This document shows, in pieces, positions 47,410-56,299 of a stretch of 64,000 bases of DNA (position 1 is the stretch's first letter; each line of letters begins with the position of its first letter). The notes beneath the pieces are model-generated. The model searched no databases and was not told where the DNA came from. It saw nothing but the letters and a program-made list of their open reading frames with translations. The position numbers were made by a program, and so were the translations under genes. The DNA is from Candidimonas nitroreducens (GTDB lineage: Bacteria > Pseudomonadota > Gammaproteobacteria > Burkholderiales > Burkholderiaceae_B): the NCBI RefSeq assembly GCF_002209565.1, contig NZ_NJIH01000002.1:248001-312000 (forward strand). The letters run 5' to 3'.

Positions 47410-48465
47410 ATGGCTGTAATCAATTCCCACGCAGGCACCGCTAGCCGTGCCCGGGTGACGGACATCGCCGCTGCGGCAGGCGTCTCTACCGCGACCGTGG
47501 ATCGGGTGCTGAACCGCCGGCCGGGAGTGCGTCCGGCCACCGCACAGCGCGTGCTCAAGGCAGCGGCGCAGCTGGACTATCTGCCCGAGCACGAGCTATA
47601 CGCCGCGCTGGCGCCGGCCCCCATGCGCATCGTCTTCCTGCTGCCCAAAGGCACCAACCGCTACCTCAAGATGCTGGGCGATACGGTGCACTACTCGCAG
47701 GAAAGCTGGGCGCCCTTCAACGTGCGCTGCCGCGTCGAATACATAGAAGGCTTCAATCCGCAGCTGCTGGCCGCGGCCCTGCAGCGTCAGGCCGATCGCG
47801 CCGAAGGCGTGGCCTTCATGGCGATCGAGCACCCGCTGGTGCGCGACGCCGTCAACCTGCTGGTGGCGCGCGGCGTGCACGTGGTGACGCTGATCACGGA
47901 TATTTCCGGCTCGGGCCGCGCCGCCTACATCGGCCTGGACAACCGCGCCGCCGGGCGCACCGCCGCCTACCTGATAGGCCGTTTCATGGGCCCGCGCCCG
48001 GCCAAGGTGGGGATGATCGCCGGCAGTCTCAGCTACCGTGCCCATGAAGAGCGCGAGATGGGATTCCTGTACCTGTTCCGCGAATTATTCCCGGGCATCG
48101 AGGTGCTGGGGCTGCGCGAAGGCCAGGACAATGCCGAACGCAATTACCGGCTGACGCACCAGCTGCTGCAGCAGTGCCCCGAACTGGCCGGCATCTACAA
48201 CATCGGCGGGGCGTCGGACGGTGTAGCGCGCGCCCTGAAAGAGGCCGGGCTGGAACACAAGGTGGTGTTCATCGGCCATGGCCTGACGCCCGATACGCGC
48301 GCGCTGCTGATCGACGGCACCATGGACGCCGTCATCACCCAGAACCCCCAGTCGGCCACCTCGAGCTGCGTGCGGATCTTCGCCAACTTGCGCGACCACC
48401 GCGCCGCCCTGAGCGGCGTCGACCCGGTGCAAAGCCAGATAATCTTCCGCGAGAACCTGCCCTGA
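47410..48465 (+). CDS. LacI-family transcriptional regulator
   Basis: Regulator of 351 residues. VTDIAAAAGVSTATVDRVLNRRPGVRPATAQRVLKAAAQLDY is the LacI helix-turn-helix and hinge. The rest is a periplasmic-binding-like sensor of the ribose/DMT type (KVGMIAGSLSYRAHEEREMGFLYLF, YNIGGASDGVARALKEAG, FIGHGLTPDTRALLIDGTMDAVITQNP). The HAEGAKEAM-type end is missing; instead it ends IIFRENLP, a common tail in this branch. It diverges from the TRAP/RLP/kinase unit and is its likely controller, with a pathway sugar acid as inducer. Confidence 0.93.
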   Translation: MAVINSHAGTASRARVTDIAAAAGVSTATVDRVLNRRPGVRPATAQRVLKAAAQLDYLPEHELYAALAPAPMRIVFLLPKGTNRYLKMLGDTVHYSQESWAPFNVRCRVEYIEGFNPQLLAAALQRQADRAEGVAFMAIEHPLVRDAVNLLVARGVHVVTLITDISGSGRAAYIGLDNRAAGRTAAYLIGRFMGPRPAKVGMIAGSLSYRAHEEREMGFLYLFRELFPGIEVLGLREGQDNAERNYRLTHQLLQQCPELAGIYNIGGASDGVARALKEAGLEHKVVFIGHGLTPDTRALLIDGTMDAVITQNPQSATSSCVRIFANLRDHRAALSGVDPVQSQIIFRENLP

Positions 48466-48559
48466 TCCAGGCTCCCGCACTTACGGCGAAAATCGCGCGG
48501 CGCGAAACGCACCGGCGCGATGCAAACAACAGATGCGACACAACGGATACGGCCGCGGC

Positions 48560-49384
48560 TCAGGCCAGCGCCGGCACGACCGAGGCCAGGCGCGGCAGCA
48601 CGCGCAGGGCATTGGCGGCCGTGGCGGCCGCGACCTGCGCGGCGTCCAGTCCGCGCAAGCGGGCCAGTTCGGCGCCTATGCGCGCGACTTCGCCCGGCTC
48701 GTTGCGGGCTCGTGGCAAGCCGCGGCCGCCCAGCCACGCGGGCGGGATGTCCGGCGCATCGGTTTCCAGCGCCAGCGCGTCCAGCGGCAGTTGCGCGGCC
48801 AGGCGGCGTATCTGCAGCGCGCGTTCGAAGGTCATGGCGCCGCCCATGCCCAGCGCGAAACCCATGTCGATGAATGCGGCGGCTTGCTGGAAGCTGCCGT
48901 TGAAGGCGTGCGCCATACCCCCGGCCACGGGCTTGCGGCGCAAATGCTTGAGCAACTGGTCTTGCGAGCGCCGTACGTGCAGCAGCACCGGCAGGCCATG
49001 TTGCCGCGCCAGTTCGAGCTGGGCGGCGTAGAAAGTTTCCTGGCGCGCGCGCATCGCCTCGGTGCACAGCTCGGGCACGAAGAAGTCCAGCCCGATTTCG
49101 CCGATGGCGACAAAGCGCGGGTCGGCCAGGCTGGCCTGCACGCAGGCCTCCAGCGCCTCCAGATCCGCCGGCTGCGCCCGCGGCACGCACATCGGATGTA
49201 TGCCCAGCGCGTAGGCGCCGCCCTCGAAGCTGTGCGCCAGGCTGCGCACGGTCGTGAAATTGCCGCGTTCCACGGCGGGTATGACGATGGCCCGCACGCC
49301 CTGCCCTGCGGCGCGCTGTATCACTTCGCGCCGATCGGCATCGAACTCGGAGGCGTCCAGATGGCAGTGCGTATCGATCAGCAA
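48560..49384 (-). CDS. TatD-family metal-dependent hydrolase (DNase)
   Basis: Hydrolase of 274 residues. It begins MLIDTHCHLD (His6 and His8 bind metal); EIGLDFF carries the Glu ligand, LHVRRSQDQLLKHL and MAHAFNGS the later His residues, and ALETDAPDIPP the Asp. This is the full TatD (YcfH/YjjV) motif set. Family members act as 3'-5' exonucleases on DNA damage or unknown substrates. Members such as YcfH often lie close to core genes; here it is followed upstream by lolD on the same strand. Confidence 0.9.
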   Translation of the reverse strand: MLIDTHCHLDASEFDADRREVIQRAAGQGVRAIVIPAVERGNFTTVRSLAHSFEGGAYALGIHPMCVPRAQPADLEALEACVQASLADPRFVAIGEIGLDFFVPELCTEAMRARQETFYAAQLELARQHGLPVLLHVRRSQDQLLKHLRRKPVAGGMAHAFNGSFQQAAAFIDMGFALGMGGAMTFERALQIRRLAAQLPLDALALETDAPDIPPAWLGGRGLPRARNEPGEVARIGAELARLRGLDAAQVAAATAANALRVLPRLASVVPALA

Positions 49385-49433
49385 TGTGTGCTCCCTGCCG
49401 GCGGCGCGGCAGCCGGCCGCGAGTCGGCCCGCG

Positions 49434-50168
49434 TCAGTCAGACCGGGGCGTGTCCTCGTCGGCCAGGCGGCCCTTGTTCATGAACAACTGGCGATGCGCC
49501 AGCGCCGCCAGCGCCGGGTCGTGAGTCACGATGGCCAACGCCGTGCCCAGCTCCTGGTTGATGCGCACCAGCAGTTCGAACATGCTCTCGGCCGTGTAGC
49601 GATCCAGATTGCCGGTGGGCTCGTCGGCCAGCACGCAGATGGGATTGGTGACCAGCGCACGCGCCAGCGCCACGCGCTGGCGCTCGCCGCCGGACAACTG
49701 CCCCGGGTAATGATGCACGCGCGCGGCCAGCCCCACTTGCTCCAGGGCCTGCGCGGCCTGCTCGCGGGCGGCGGCGCGCGGCGCGCGGCGCACGATCAGC
49801 GGCATGGCGACATTGTCCAGCGCCGAGAACTCGGACAGCAAATGGTGGAACTGGTACACGAAGCCCAGGCTGCGGTTGCGCAGGCGGCTGCGCTGCGACT
49901 CGCTCATGCCGCGCGCCTCTTCACCGTCGACAAAGACCGAGCCGGAAGTGGGCTCGTCCAGCAGTCCCAGCATGTGCAGCAGCGTACTCTTGCCCGAGCC
50001 CGAAGCCCCCACGATGGCGACGAACTCGCGCTGCGCCACGTGCAGGCTGACATCGCGCAGCACCTCGATGCGGGTAGCGCCGTCGTCATAGGCCTTGACC
50101 AGGTTGCGGGCCTGCAGCACGTAATGGGCGGGCGGCTGGGAGGAGGCATTGAAAGATGGCTCAATCAT
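49434..50168 (-). CDS. lolD: LolD, lipoprotein-release ABC ATPase
   Basis: ATPase of the LolCDE/LolDF complex that extracts outer-membrane lipoproteins from the inner membrane. The protein has 244 residues. Walker A is GASGSGKST, the Q-loop is in GFVYQFHHLLSEFSALDNVAMPL (the FHHLL stretch is a LolD mark), the signature is LSGGERQRVALARAL, Walker B is ICVLADEPTGNLD, and the switch His is in IVTHDPAL. Its start overlaps the end of the permease gene by 8 bp, so the two are coupled. Confidence 0.95.
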   Translation of the reverse strand: MIEPSFNASSQPPAHYVLQARNLVKAYDDGATRIEVLRDVSLHVAQREFVAIVGASGSGKSTLLHMLGLLDEPTSGSVFVDGEEARGMSESQRSRLRNRSLGFVYQFHHLLSEFSALDNVAMPLIVRRAPRAAAREQAAQALEQVGLAARVHHYPGQLSGGERQRVALARALVTNPICVLADEPTGNLDRYTAESMFELLVRINQELGTALAIVTHDPALAALAHRQLFMNKGRLADEDTPRSD

Positions 50169-51438
50169 GGCGCAGCACCTCGGCGGGTTGCAGGCGCGAC
50201 GCGCGCCAGCTCGGGTACAGCGTGGCCAGCACGGACAGAACCAGTGAAGTCACGGCAATGGTGACGATATCGGATAGCTCGGGAGTGGACGGCAGCTCGC
50301 TGATGAAGTACACCTGCTGCGGCAGGAAATGCACGCCGAACAGGCGCTCCAGGAATGGCACGATCACGTCGATGTTGTAGGCGATCAGTGCGCCGAAACC
50401 CACGCCCAGCAAGGTGCCGACCACGCCTATCAGGGTGCCCTGCACCAGGAATATGCGCCCGATCTCGCGCGGCGTGGCGCCCAGCGTGCGCAGGATGGCG
50501 ATATCGGACTGCTTGTCCTTGACGGCCATTACCAGCGAGGACAGCAGATTGAACGCCGCCACCGCCACGATCAGCGCCAGGATCAGGAACATCATGCGCT
50601 TCTCGGTGCGCACCGCCGCGAACCAGGTGCGGTTGTTCTGCGTCCAGTCGCTGGCCTGCACGGCCGGCGGCAGGATCTGCTTGAGCTGCTGCGCCACTTC
50701 GGGCGCCCGCTGCATGTCGGCGATGCGCAGCCTTACCCCGCTGGTGCCGCTGTCGCGGAACACCTTGGCGGCGTCTTCATAGTTGACGAAGGCCAGCGAT
50801 GCGTCATACTCGTAATACCCCGAAGAGAAAATGCCGGCGACGGTGAACTGGCGCATGCGCGGCGCAAAGCCCGCCGGCGAGATCGAGCCTTGCGGCGCCA
50901 GCACCAGCACCGTGTCGCCGCGATGCACGCCCAGCGAGGCCGCGATCTGGTTGCCCAGCACGATGGCGTAGCTGCCGGGCTGCAGTGCATCGAGGCTGCC
51001 GTCCATCATCTGGCCGTGTATGTCCGACACCGCCGACTCGAGCTTGGGATCGATGCCGCGGATCTGCACGCCGCTAAGCGATTCGCCGCGCACCAGCATG
51101 GCCTGCGCGGCGACAAAGGGTGCGGCGCCCTTGACCGCACGATTCTTTTCGGCGTCCTGCGCAATCTGCTGCCAATGCTGCAGCACCTGCCCGGGCGCCA
51201 TGCCCGGCACATAGAGTTCGATGTGCGGCAACACCGACAGCATGCGGTCGCGCACCTGGGTCTGGAAGCCGTTCATCACCGACAGCACCACTATGAGTGC
51301 GGCCACCCCCAGCGCGATCCCGGCCATCGATGTGGCGGCAATGAACGAGACGAAGCGGTCTTTGCGCCCGTCCCGGCGGCGGGCACGCGCCATGCCCGCA
51401 TAGCGCGCGCCGATCCAAAGTTCATATGAGCTCTTCAA
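50161..51438 (-). CDS. lolC: Lipoprotein-releasing ABC permease (LolC/LolE family)
   Basis: Inner-membrane permease of 425 residues with four membrane segments (one near 32-55, three after about 275) and a large periplasmic domain between. SFIAATSMAGIALGVAALIVVLSVMNGFQ is the family start. Only one permease gene accompanies lolD, so this may be the single LolF-type permease rather than one of a LolC/LolE pair. It is transcribed away from the phosphoglycerate-mutase-like gene with only 37 bp between start codons. Confidence 0.92.
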   Translation of the reverse strand: MKSSYELWIGARYAGMARARRRDGRKDRFVSFIAATSMAGIALGVAALIVVLSVMNGFQTQVRDRMLSVLPHIELYVPGMAPGQVLQHWQQIAQDAEKNRAVKGAAPFVAAQAMLVRGESLSGVQIRGIDPKLESAVSDIHGQMMDGSLDALQPGSYAIVLGNQIAASLGVHRGDTVLVLAPQGSISPAGFAPRMRQFTVAGIFSSGYYEYDASLAFVNYEDAAKVFRDSGTSGVRLRIADMQRAPEVAQQLKQILPPAVQASDWTQNNRTWFAAVRTEKRMMFLILALIVAVAAFNLLSSLVMAVKDKQSDIAILRTLGATPREIGRIFLVQGTLIGVVGTLLGVGFGALIAYNIDVIVPFLERLFGVHFLPQQVYFISELPSTPELSDIVTIAVTSLVLSVLATLYPSWRASRLQPAEVLRHD

Positions 51439-51475
51439 TATCCCACCATCTTTTCATTGCCACTACAATCCGGGA

Positions 51476-52414
51476 ATGCAAATCGTACTACCGGGCGCCT
51501 TGCCCGACCCTCGCGAGGCCCGCGAACTCACGCCGCACATGCTCAAGACCGCGCCTACACTGGGGCGCTGGCTGGAACATAGCCGCGCCACGGTCACGCA
51601 GGCCAGCCCGGGCGTTTCGGGCTGTACCCCGTACGAACGCTGGCAACTGGCCAGCCGCGGTTTCGTGCCGCGGCGTGAACAGAACTTCTGTGCCGGGCTC
51701 GGCCCCTTATGGGGCGCCGGCCAAACCGCCGCAGGCGCGCCCGGCGTACCGGTGTGGCTGGCCGAGCTGGTGCATGTCTCGCCCTCGCGCGAGGGCGCGC
51801 GCCTGCTGGCGGCGCGCCAGCTCGACATCACGCCAGACGAGAGTGTAGCCTTGTTCGCAGCCGCGCACAGCGCCTTCGAGGGCAGCGGTTTCCAGGCCAG
51901 CCAGCTGGCCACCGAGCACTGGCGCATCACCATCGAAAGCGACTTCTCGCCGGTCTGTGCCAGCCCGCGGCTGGTCAGCCTGAGCTCGGTCAACGAATGG
52001 TGGCCGCAGGACGCCGCCGCCCGCCCCTGGCGCAAACTGGTCAATGAACTGCAAATGACCTGGTTCGAGCATCCGGTCAACCTGGCGCGCCAGGAACGCG
52101 GGCTGCCGCCCGTCAACAGCCTGTGGCTATTTGGCGGCGCCAGGCCCGAACAGTTCCCGGCTATGCAAGAAAAAGAAGCCGCGCAGGTTCACGAAGCGCT
52201 GCTGGAGCCCATGCTGGCGCACGACTGGGGCGCGTGGCTGCAGGCCCTGGGCGAACTGGAAACACGAGTCCTGCGGCCCCTGGCGAACATCAAGCCTGCG
52301 CTGGTGCTGATCGGCAGCGACAAATACGTGGAACTGAAAAGCCGCGGGCGGCTTGCCGGCCTATTGCCCGGCGGCCGCATATCCTGGAGAAATTGGTGGT
52401 CACCCCGAGACTGA
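51476..52414 (+). CDS. Phosphoglycerate-mutase-like conserved protein
   Basis: Conserved protein of 312 residues found in Burkholderiales next to recJ and described as related to cofactor-independent phosphoglycerate mutase (alkaline-phosphatase fold). Visible features are a polar N-terminal half, WRITIESDFSPVCASPRLVSLSSVNEWWPQDA, MTWFEHPVNLARQERGLPPVNSLWLFGG, and a C-terminal Rossmann-like end PALVLIGSDKYVELKSRG. The bimetal sites of a true mutase are not evident, so enzymatic activity is doubtful. The stop overlaps the recJ start by about 19 bp, giving a coupled pair. Confidence 0.65.
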   Translation: MQIVLPGALPDPREARELTPHMLKTAPTLGRWLEHSRATVTQASPGVSGCTPYERWQLASRGFVPRREQNFCAGLGPLWGAGQTAAGAPGVPVWLAELVHVSPSREGARLLAARQLDITPDESVALFAAAHSAFEGSGFQASQLATEHWRITIESDFSPVCASPRLVSLSSVNEWWPQDAAARPWRKLVNELQMTWFEHPVNLARQERGLPPVNSLWLFGGARPEQFPAMQEKEAAQVHEALLEPMLAHDWGAWLQALGELETRVLRPLANIKPALVLIGSDKYVELKSRGRLAGLLPGGRISWRNWWSPRD

Positions 52415-54102
52415 GCACACGCCGCGCCCAACCCGATGCCGCGCGCGCGCTCGAGGCCTGCGGCGTGCACCCCCTGCTGGCGCGCCTCTGGGCCGCACGC
52501 GGCGTGCGGGAAATCGCCGAAACCCGGCCCGACTGGTCGGCCATGCTGCCCCCGGGCCGGCTTACGCACAGCGAACACGCGGCGCGCCTGCTGGCCGACG
52601 CGATCGACGCACGCAGGCGCCTGCTGGTGGTGGCCGACTACGATTGCGACGGCGCCACCGCCTGCGCGGTGGCAGTGCGTGGCCTGCGGGCCATGGGCGC
52701 GCAAATCGACTTCCTGGTGCCCAACCGCTTCGAGACCGGCTACGGCCTGTCGCCCGCCGTGGTCGAACTGGCGCTGCGCCACCACGCCGGCAAGCCGGAC
52801 ATCCTCATTACCGTGGACAACGGCATCGCCAGCGTCGACGGCGTGGCCGCGGCGGCTGCCGCCGGCATGGAGGTCATCGTCACCGACCACCACCTGCCAG
52901 GCAGCACCCTGCCCCGCGCCTTGGCCATCGTCAACCCCAACCAGCCCGGCTGCGGCTTTCCGTCCAAGAACCTGGCGGGCGTGGGCGTGATCTTCTACCT
53001 GCTGCTGGCGCTGCGCGCCGAACTGCGCCGGCGCGGCGTCTACGCGGCCAATGCCGGCCCACGCCTGGACGCGCTGGCCGACCTGGTGGCGCTGGGTACA
53101 GTGGCCGACGTGGTCAAGCTCGACGCCAACAACCGCCTGCTGGTCACGCAGGGCCTGCAGAAGATCCGCACGGGCCGCATGCAGCCCGGCCTGCGCGCCC
53201 TGTTCGCGGTGGCGGCGCGCGAACCGGCACAGGCCGGTGCTTTCGACCTGGGCTTTGCCATAGGCCCGCGCATCAATGCCGCCGGCCGCCTGGCCGACAT
53301 GAGCCTGGGCATCGCCTGCCTGCTCAGCGACGACGAGGCCGAAGCGCTGCGCCTGGCGCGCGAACTGGATTCCATCAACCACGAGCGGCGCGCCATCGAA
53401 GCCAGCATGCGCGAAGAAGCGCTGGCCGCCATGGAGCTGCCTGAAACCGAAATCGGCGCGGGCGTCTGCGTCTACCACCCCGATTGGCATCAGGGCGTGG
53501 TCGGCTTGGTGGCCTCGCGCATCAAGGAAACCTACTGGCGCCCCACCATCGCCTTCGCGCGCGCCGACGACGGCCAACTGCGCGGCTCGGGCCGCTCGAT
53601 TCCCGACGTGCACCTGCGCGACGTGCTCGACCTGGTGTCCAAACGCCATCCCGGCATCATCGTCAAATTCGGCGGCCACGCCATGGCCGCGGGCCTGACG
53701 TTGCTGGAGCAAGGCTACGAAGATTTCACCCAGGGCTTCGACCAGGCGGTGCGCGAACTCAGCGGCCGCGACAGCTTCGACCCCCTGATAGAAACCGACG
53801 GTTCGCTGGACAGCGGCTACGCCAATGCCGACGTGGCCGGGCTGCTGCAGCAGCAGGTCTGGGGCTCGGGCTTTCCCGCCCCCGTGTTCCGCGACACCTT
53901 CCAGGTGCAGCAGCAGCGCCTGCTGAAAGACAAGCACCTCAAGCTGAGCCTGGCGCGCGGCAACCAGCGCTTCGACGCGATCTGGTTCGGGCACGCCGAG
54001 ATGCTACCCGAATACGTCGAAGTCGCCTACCGTTTGGACAGGAACGTGTGGAACGGCATGGTCAGCGCACAGCTGGTCATCGAGTACGCCTGCGCGGCCT
54101 AG
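52396..54102 (+). CDS. recJ: RecJ single-strand-specific 5'-3' exonuclease
   Basis: Exonuclease of recombination and mismatch repair, 568 residues. GTG at 52396 is chosen because GGAG lies 6 nt upstream; the frame runs further back but overlaps the preceding gene in a non-coding style. Motifs: VVADYDCDGATACAVAV, ITVDNGI, VTDHHLPGS (the DHH motif), LGTVADVV, RINAAGRLADM, and in the DHHA1 domain VKFGGHAMAAGLTL. These match the five-metal phosphoesterase core of RecJ. Translationally coupled with the mutase-like gene. Confidence 0.95.
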   Translation: MVTPRLSTRRAQPDAARALEACGVHPLLARLWAARGVREIAETRPDWSAMLPPGRLTHSEHAARLLADAIDARRRLLVVADYDCDGATACAVAVRGLRAMGAQIDFLVPNRFETGYGLSPAVVELALRHHAGKPDILITVDNGIASVDGVAAAAAAGMEVIVTDHHLPGSTLPRALAIVNPNQPGCGFPSKNLAGVGVIFYLLLALRAELRRRGVYAANAGPRLDALADLVALGTVADVVKLDANNRLLVTQGLQKIRTGRMQPGLRALFAVAAREPAQAGAFDLGFAIGPRINAAGRLADMSLGIACLLSDDEAEALRLARELDSINHERRAIEASMREEALAAMELPETEIGAGVCVYHPDWHQGVVGLVASRIKETYWRPTIAFARADDGQLRGSGRSIPDVHLRDVLDLVSKRHPGIIVKFGGHAMAAGLTLLEQGYEDFTQGFDQAVRELSGRDSFDPLIETDGSLDSGYANADVAGLLQQQVWGSGFPAPVFRDTFQVQQQRLLKDKHLKLSLARGNQRFDAIWFGHAEMLPEYVEVAYRLDRNVWNGMVSAQLVIEYACAA

Positions 54103-54236
54103 CTCGCCGCCTCACGAGCCCGGCAGCGCCACTAAGCTCTTGCTCCGTAGGGAACCCAATTGGACTGGCAATGCGCCAATGAGCGCGCACGATCATATTT
54201 CATGCATCGCCCATGTATCGCAACAGCCGTCCGCCT

Positions 54237-55190
54237 TCAAGGCTCGGCGGGCGCCTCCTCAAAGGCCGCGCGAAAACGTGCAATCTGTGGGTGATCTTCC
54301 GTGCTCTTGCGCATAATCAGACAAACCGGCATCAGCGCTATACGCAAAGTCAGATCCAGCACTTGCACACGTCCGGTGCGCGCATGAGCCATGGCCATAC
54401 GACGAGGCGCCGCCGTCAGAAACTCCGCCGCGGCCACGATGTCTAGGGCTTGAATGTAAGTCGGCGTCTCCACCACGGGGGGAGGCAGCACCAGCCCCTT
54501 ACGGAGGAATGCCTCGATCAATGCCCGCCGTACGCTCGAACTGGCGCGCTGCAACACCCAGTCCCACTGCGCCAGTCGAGCATAGTCCACTCTGGATCGG
54601 GTGGCAGGATGATCGGGCCCACATACGATGCATACGTCGTCTTCATAAAGACGAACAAAAGACAGTGACGCCATATCGTGTTTCAGGCTGCCCATGTCCG
54701 GCGGCATGCGGCCCAGCACGCAATCCAGGTCACCCGCCAGCAAACGCTCCAACAGATCGGGCGCACTCCCCTCGCTGGTATGCAGGTAGCAACCACCCGC
54801 TCGTCTGAAGCGCTCGACGGCATCTGGCAACAAGACGGTAAAAGCCTGTGGAGCCATGCCCACCCGCAGTACTTCATTCTTACCGGTATTCAACCGATCC
54901 AGCATCGCCCCCAACTCATCGAAGTCGTTCAGCAGCACGCGCAAGCGCGGTGCGAGCGCCAGTGTCTGTGCCGTCGGCGCGACCCCCTGTCGATTGCGTG
55001 TGAACAGCTGCACGCCCCACAGGCTCTCGATGTCGGTGAGCATTGCCGTCGTAGCCGGCTGGCTGATATTCAGGCGCCGTGCCGCCTTGCGCAGGGTGCC
55101 TTCCTGTAACAGGTATTCGATCAAGGCGAGATGGCGGAACTTCAGATGCGAAAGCGCGGCGCGAGAATGTCGAGTCATGAAACTGGCCAT
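54237..55190 (-). CDS. LysR-family regulator beside the sulfatase operon
   Basis: LysR-type regulator of up to 317 residues; MTRHSRAALSHLKFRHL (ATG 55178) is an equally good start, as neither has a clear ribosome site. The helix-turn-helix is GTLRKAARRLNISQPATTAMLTDIESLWG, in the GbpR/CbbR-like style often seen near Bug-type binding proteins. The effector domain covers about 95-300. It diverges from the Bug-sulfatase operon with 108 bp between and is its likely controller. Confidence 0.9.
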   Translation of the reverse strand: MASFMTRHSRAALSHLKFRHLALIEYLLQEGTLRKAARRLNISQPATTAMLTDIESLWGVQLFTRNRQGVAPTAQTLALAPRLRVLLNDFDELGAMLDRLNTGKNEVLRVGMAPQAFTVLLPDAVERFRRAGGCYLHTSEGSAPDLLERLLAGDLDCVLGRMPPDMGSLKHDMASLSFVRLYEDDVCIVCGPDHPATRSRVDYARLAQWDWVLQRASSSVRRALIEAFLRKGLVLPPPVVETPTYIQALDIVAAAEFLTAAPRRMAMAHARTGRVQVLDLTLRIALMPVCLIMRKSTEDHPQIARFRAAFEEAPAEP

Positions 55191-55201
55191 TTACGTGAAA
55201 G

Positions 55202-55219
55202 TTATGGGTTATCACATAA
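55202..55219. promoter_or_regulatory. Candidate operator dyad TTATG-N8-CATAA
   Basis: Perfect 5-bp inverted repeat in the AT-rich region between the LysR gene and the Bug gene, 12 bp upstream of the LysR start. Its position would allow autorepression by the LysR protein. It could also be chance in AT-rich DNA. Confidence 0.35.
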
Positions 55220-55298
55220 TAGGAATTTTTGAATTTTAACTTTATACGTTGATCACTACACTTCCCTCACATTCAAAACGAACACACAGGGAGACACC

Positions 55299-56285
55299 AT
55301 GAAACCGAGCCCACGTACTGCACTATGCGCAATGCTCCCCAGCGCCCTGCTCGGCGTAGGGCTGGGAGCCGCTACAGCGGCCCATGCCGAATGGCCTGCC
55401 GACCAACCCGTCAAGATAATTGTCCCGCAAGCCGCCGGCGGGACGAATGACACGGTCGCGCGGATGATAGGCTCCGAACTCGGCAAGGCTCTGGGACAAA
55501 GCGTAGTTGTCGAAAACCATCCCGGCGCATCCGGCTCCATCGGCATGCAGCTCGCAGCCCGCTCACCCGCCAATGGCTACACATTGGCAATCGCCTCTGA
55601 CTCGGCAGCCATAATCAGCGCCACCCGTAATATGGGCTGGAAACTGGATCGCGACCTGACTGGCGTCGCACTGATCGGCGACCAGCCCATGGCGGTGGCT
55701 GTGTCCACCCGTTCCAAATATCGCAGCCTGGCCGAGCTGATCGCCGCCGCCAAGGCCAGGCCGGGCCACATTCCCTTCGGGACTTCGGGCCTAGGAACCT
55801 CACAGCACATTGTTGGCGAATGGCTTGCCCACTTGGCAGGGGTGCAGTTGATCCACGTGCCATACAAGGGTGGCGGACAGGCCGTGGCCGATCTCGTGGC
55901 CGGCACTATACCGGCGGCGGTACTCGGCTTCGCGCCGCTGCTGGCACAGGCACGCAATCACGCCGTCCGCATCGTCGCGGTCACGACCGCAAAGCGAAAT
56001 CCCGCCACGCCCGACGTGCCGACGCTGAAGGAGCTTGGCTATCCAGACATTACGCGTGCCCAGTGGGTCGGTGTCGTCGCGCCGCGCGGCACACCGCCGG
56101 CCATCGTAAAACAGCTGTCCGACGCAATCGACGGCATAGTCCGGCAGCCTGCCATCCAGGCCAAGCTGCTGGGGATAGGCGTCACGCCCAAGCCTATGGG
56201 TGCTGCCGAGTTCGACGGCTTTATTCACCAAGACGTGACCGACTGGGGCAATCTGGTCAAGCAATTGCACATCAAGCTCAACTGA
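55299..56285 (+). CDS. Bug/TctC-family periplasmic binding protein
   Basis: Tripartite-tricarboxylate-transporter-type binding protein of 328 residues. Signal peptide to about residue 30 (AHA/EWPADQPVK). The mature start EWPADQPVKIIVPQAAGGTNDTVARMIGSELGKALGQSVVVENHPGASGSIGMQLAARSPANGYTLA is the full Bug signature. CAGGGAGA precedes the ATG. No TctA/TctB permease is nearby; the family is greatly expanded in Alcaligenaceae and most members are orphans. It heads an operon with a sulfatase and a LamB/YcsF-like protein, so it may bind a sulfated or carboxylated compound. Confidence 0.94.
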   Translation: MKPSPRTALCAMLPSALLGVGLGAATAAHAEWPADQPVKIIVPQAAGGTNDTVARMIGSELGKALGQSVVVENHPGASGSIGMQLAARSPANGYTLAIASDSAAIISATRNMGWKLDRDLTGVALIGDQPMAVAVSTRSKYRSLAELIAAAKARPGHIPFGTSGLGTSQHIVGEWLAHLAGVQLIHVPYKGGGQAVADLVAGTIPAAVLGFAPLLAQARNHAVRIVAVTTAKRNPATPDVPTLKELGYPDITRAQWVGVVAPRGTPPAIVKQLSDAIDGIVRQPAIQAKLLGIGVTPKPMGAAEFDGFIHQDVTDWGNLVKQLHIKLN

Positions 56286-56299
56286 CACGGAGACACAAC

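Noticed and set aside
52123-52395. N-terminal extension of RecJ
   Set aside because: It overlaps the upstream gene in another frame, is Arg/Ala-rich without conservation, and a ribosome site supports the GTG at 52396.
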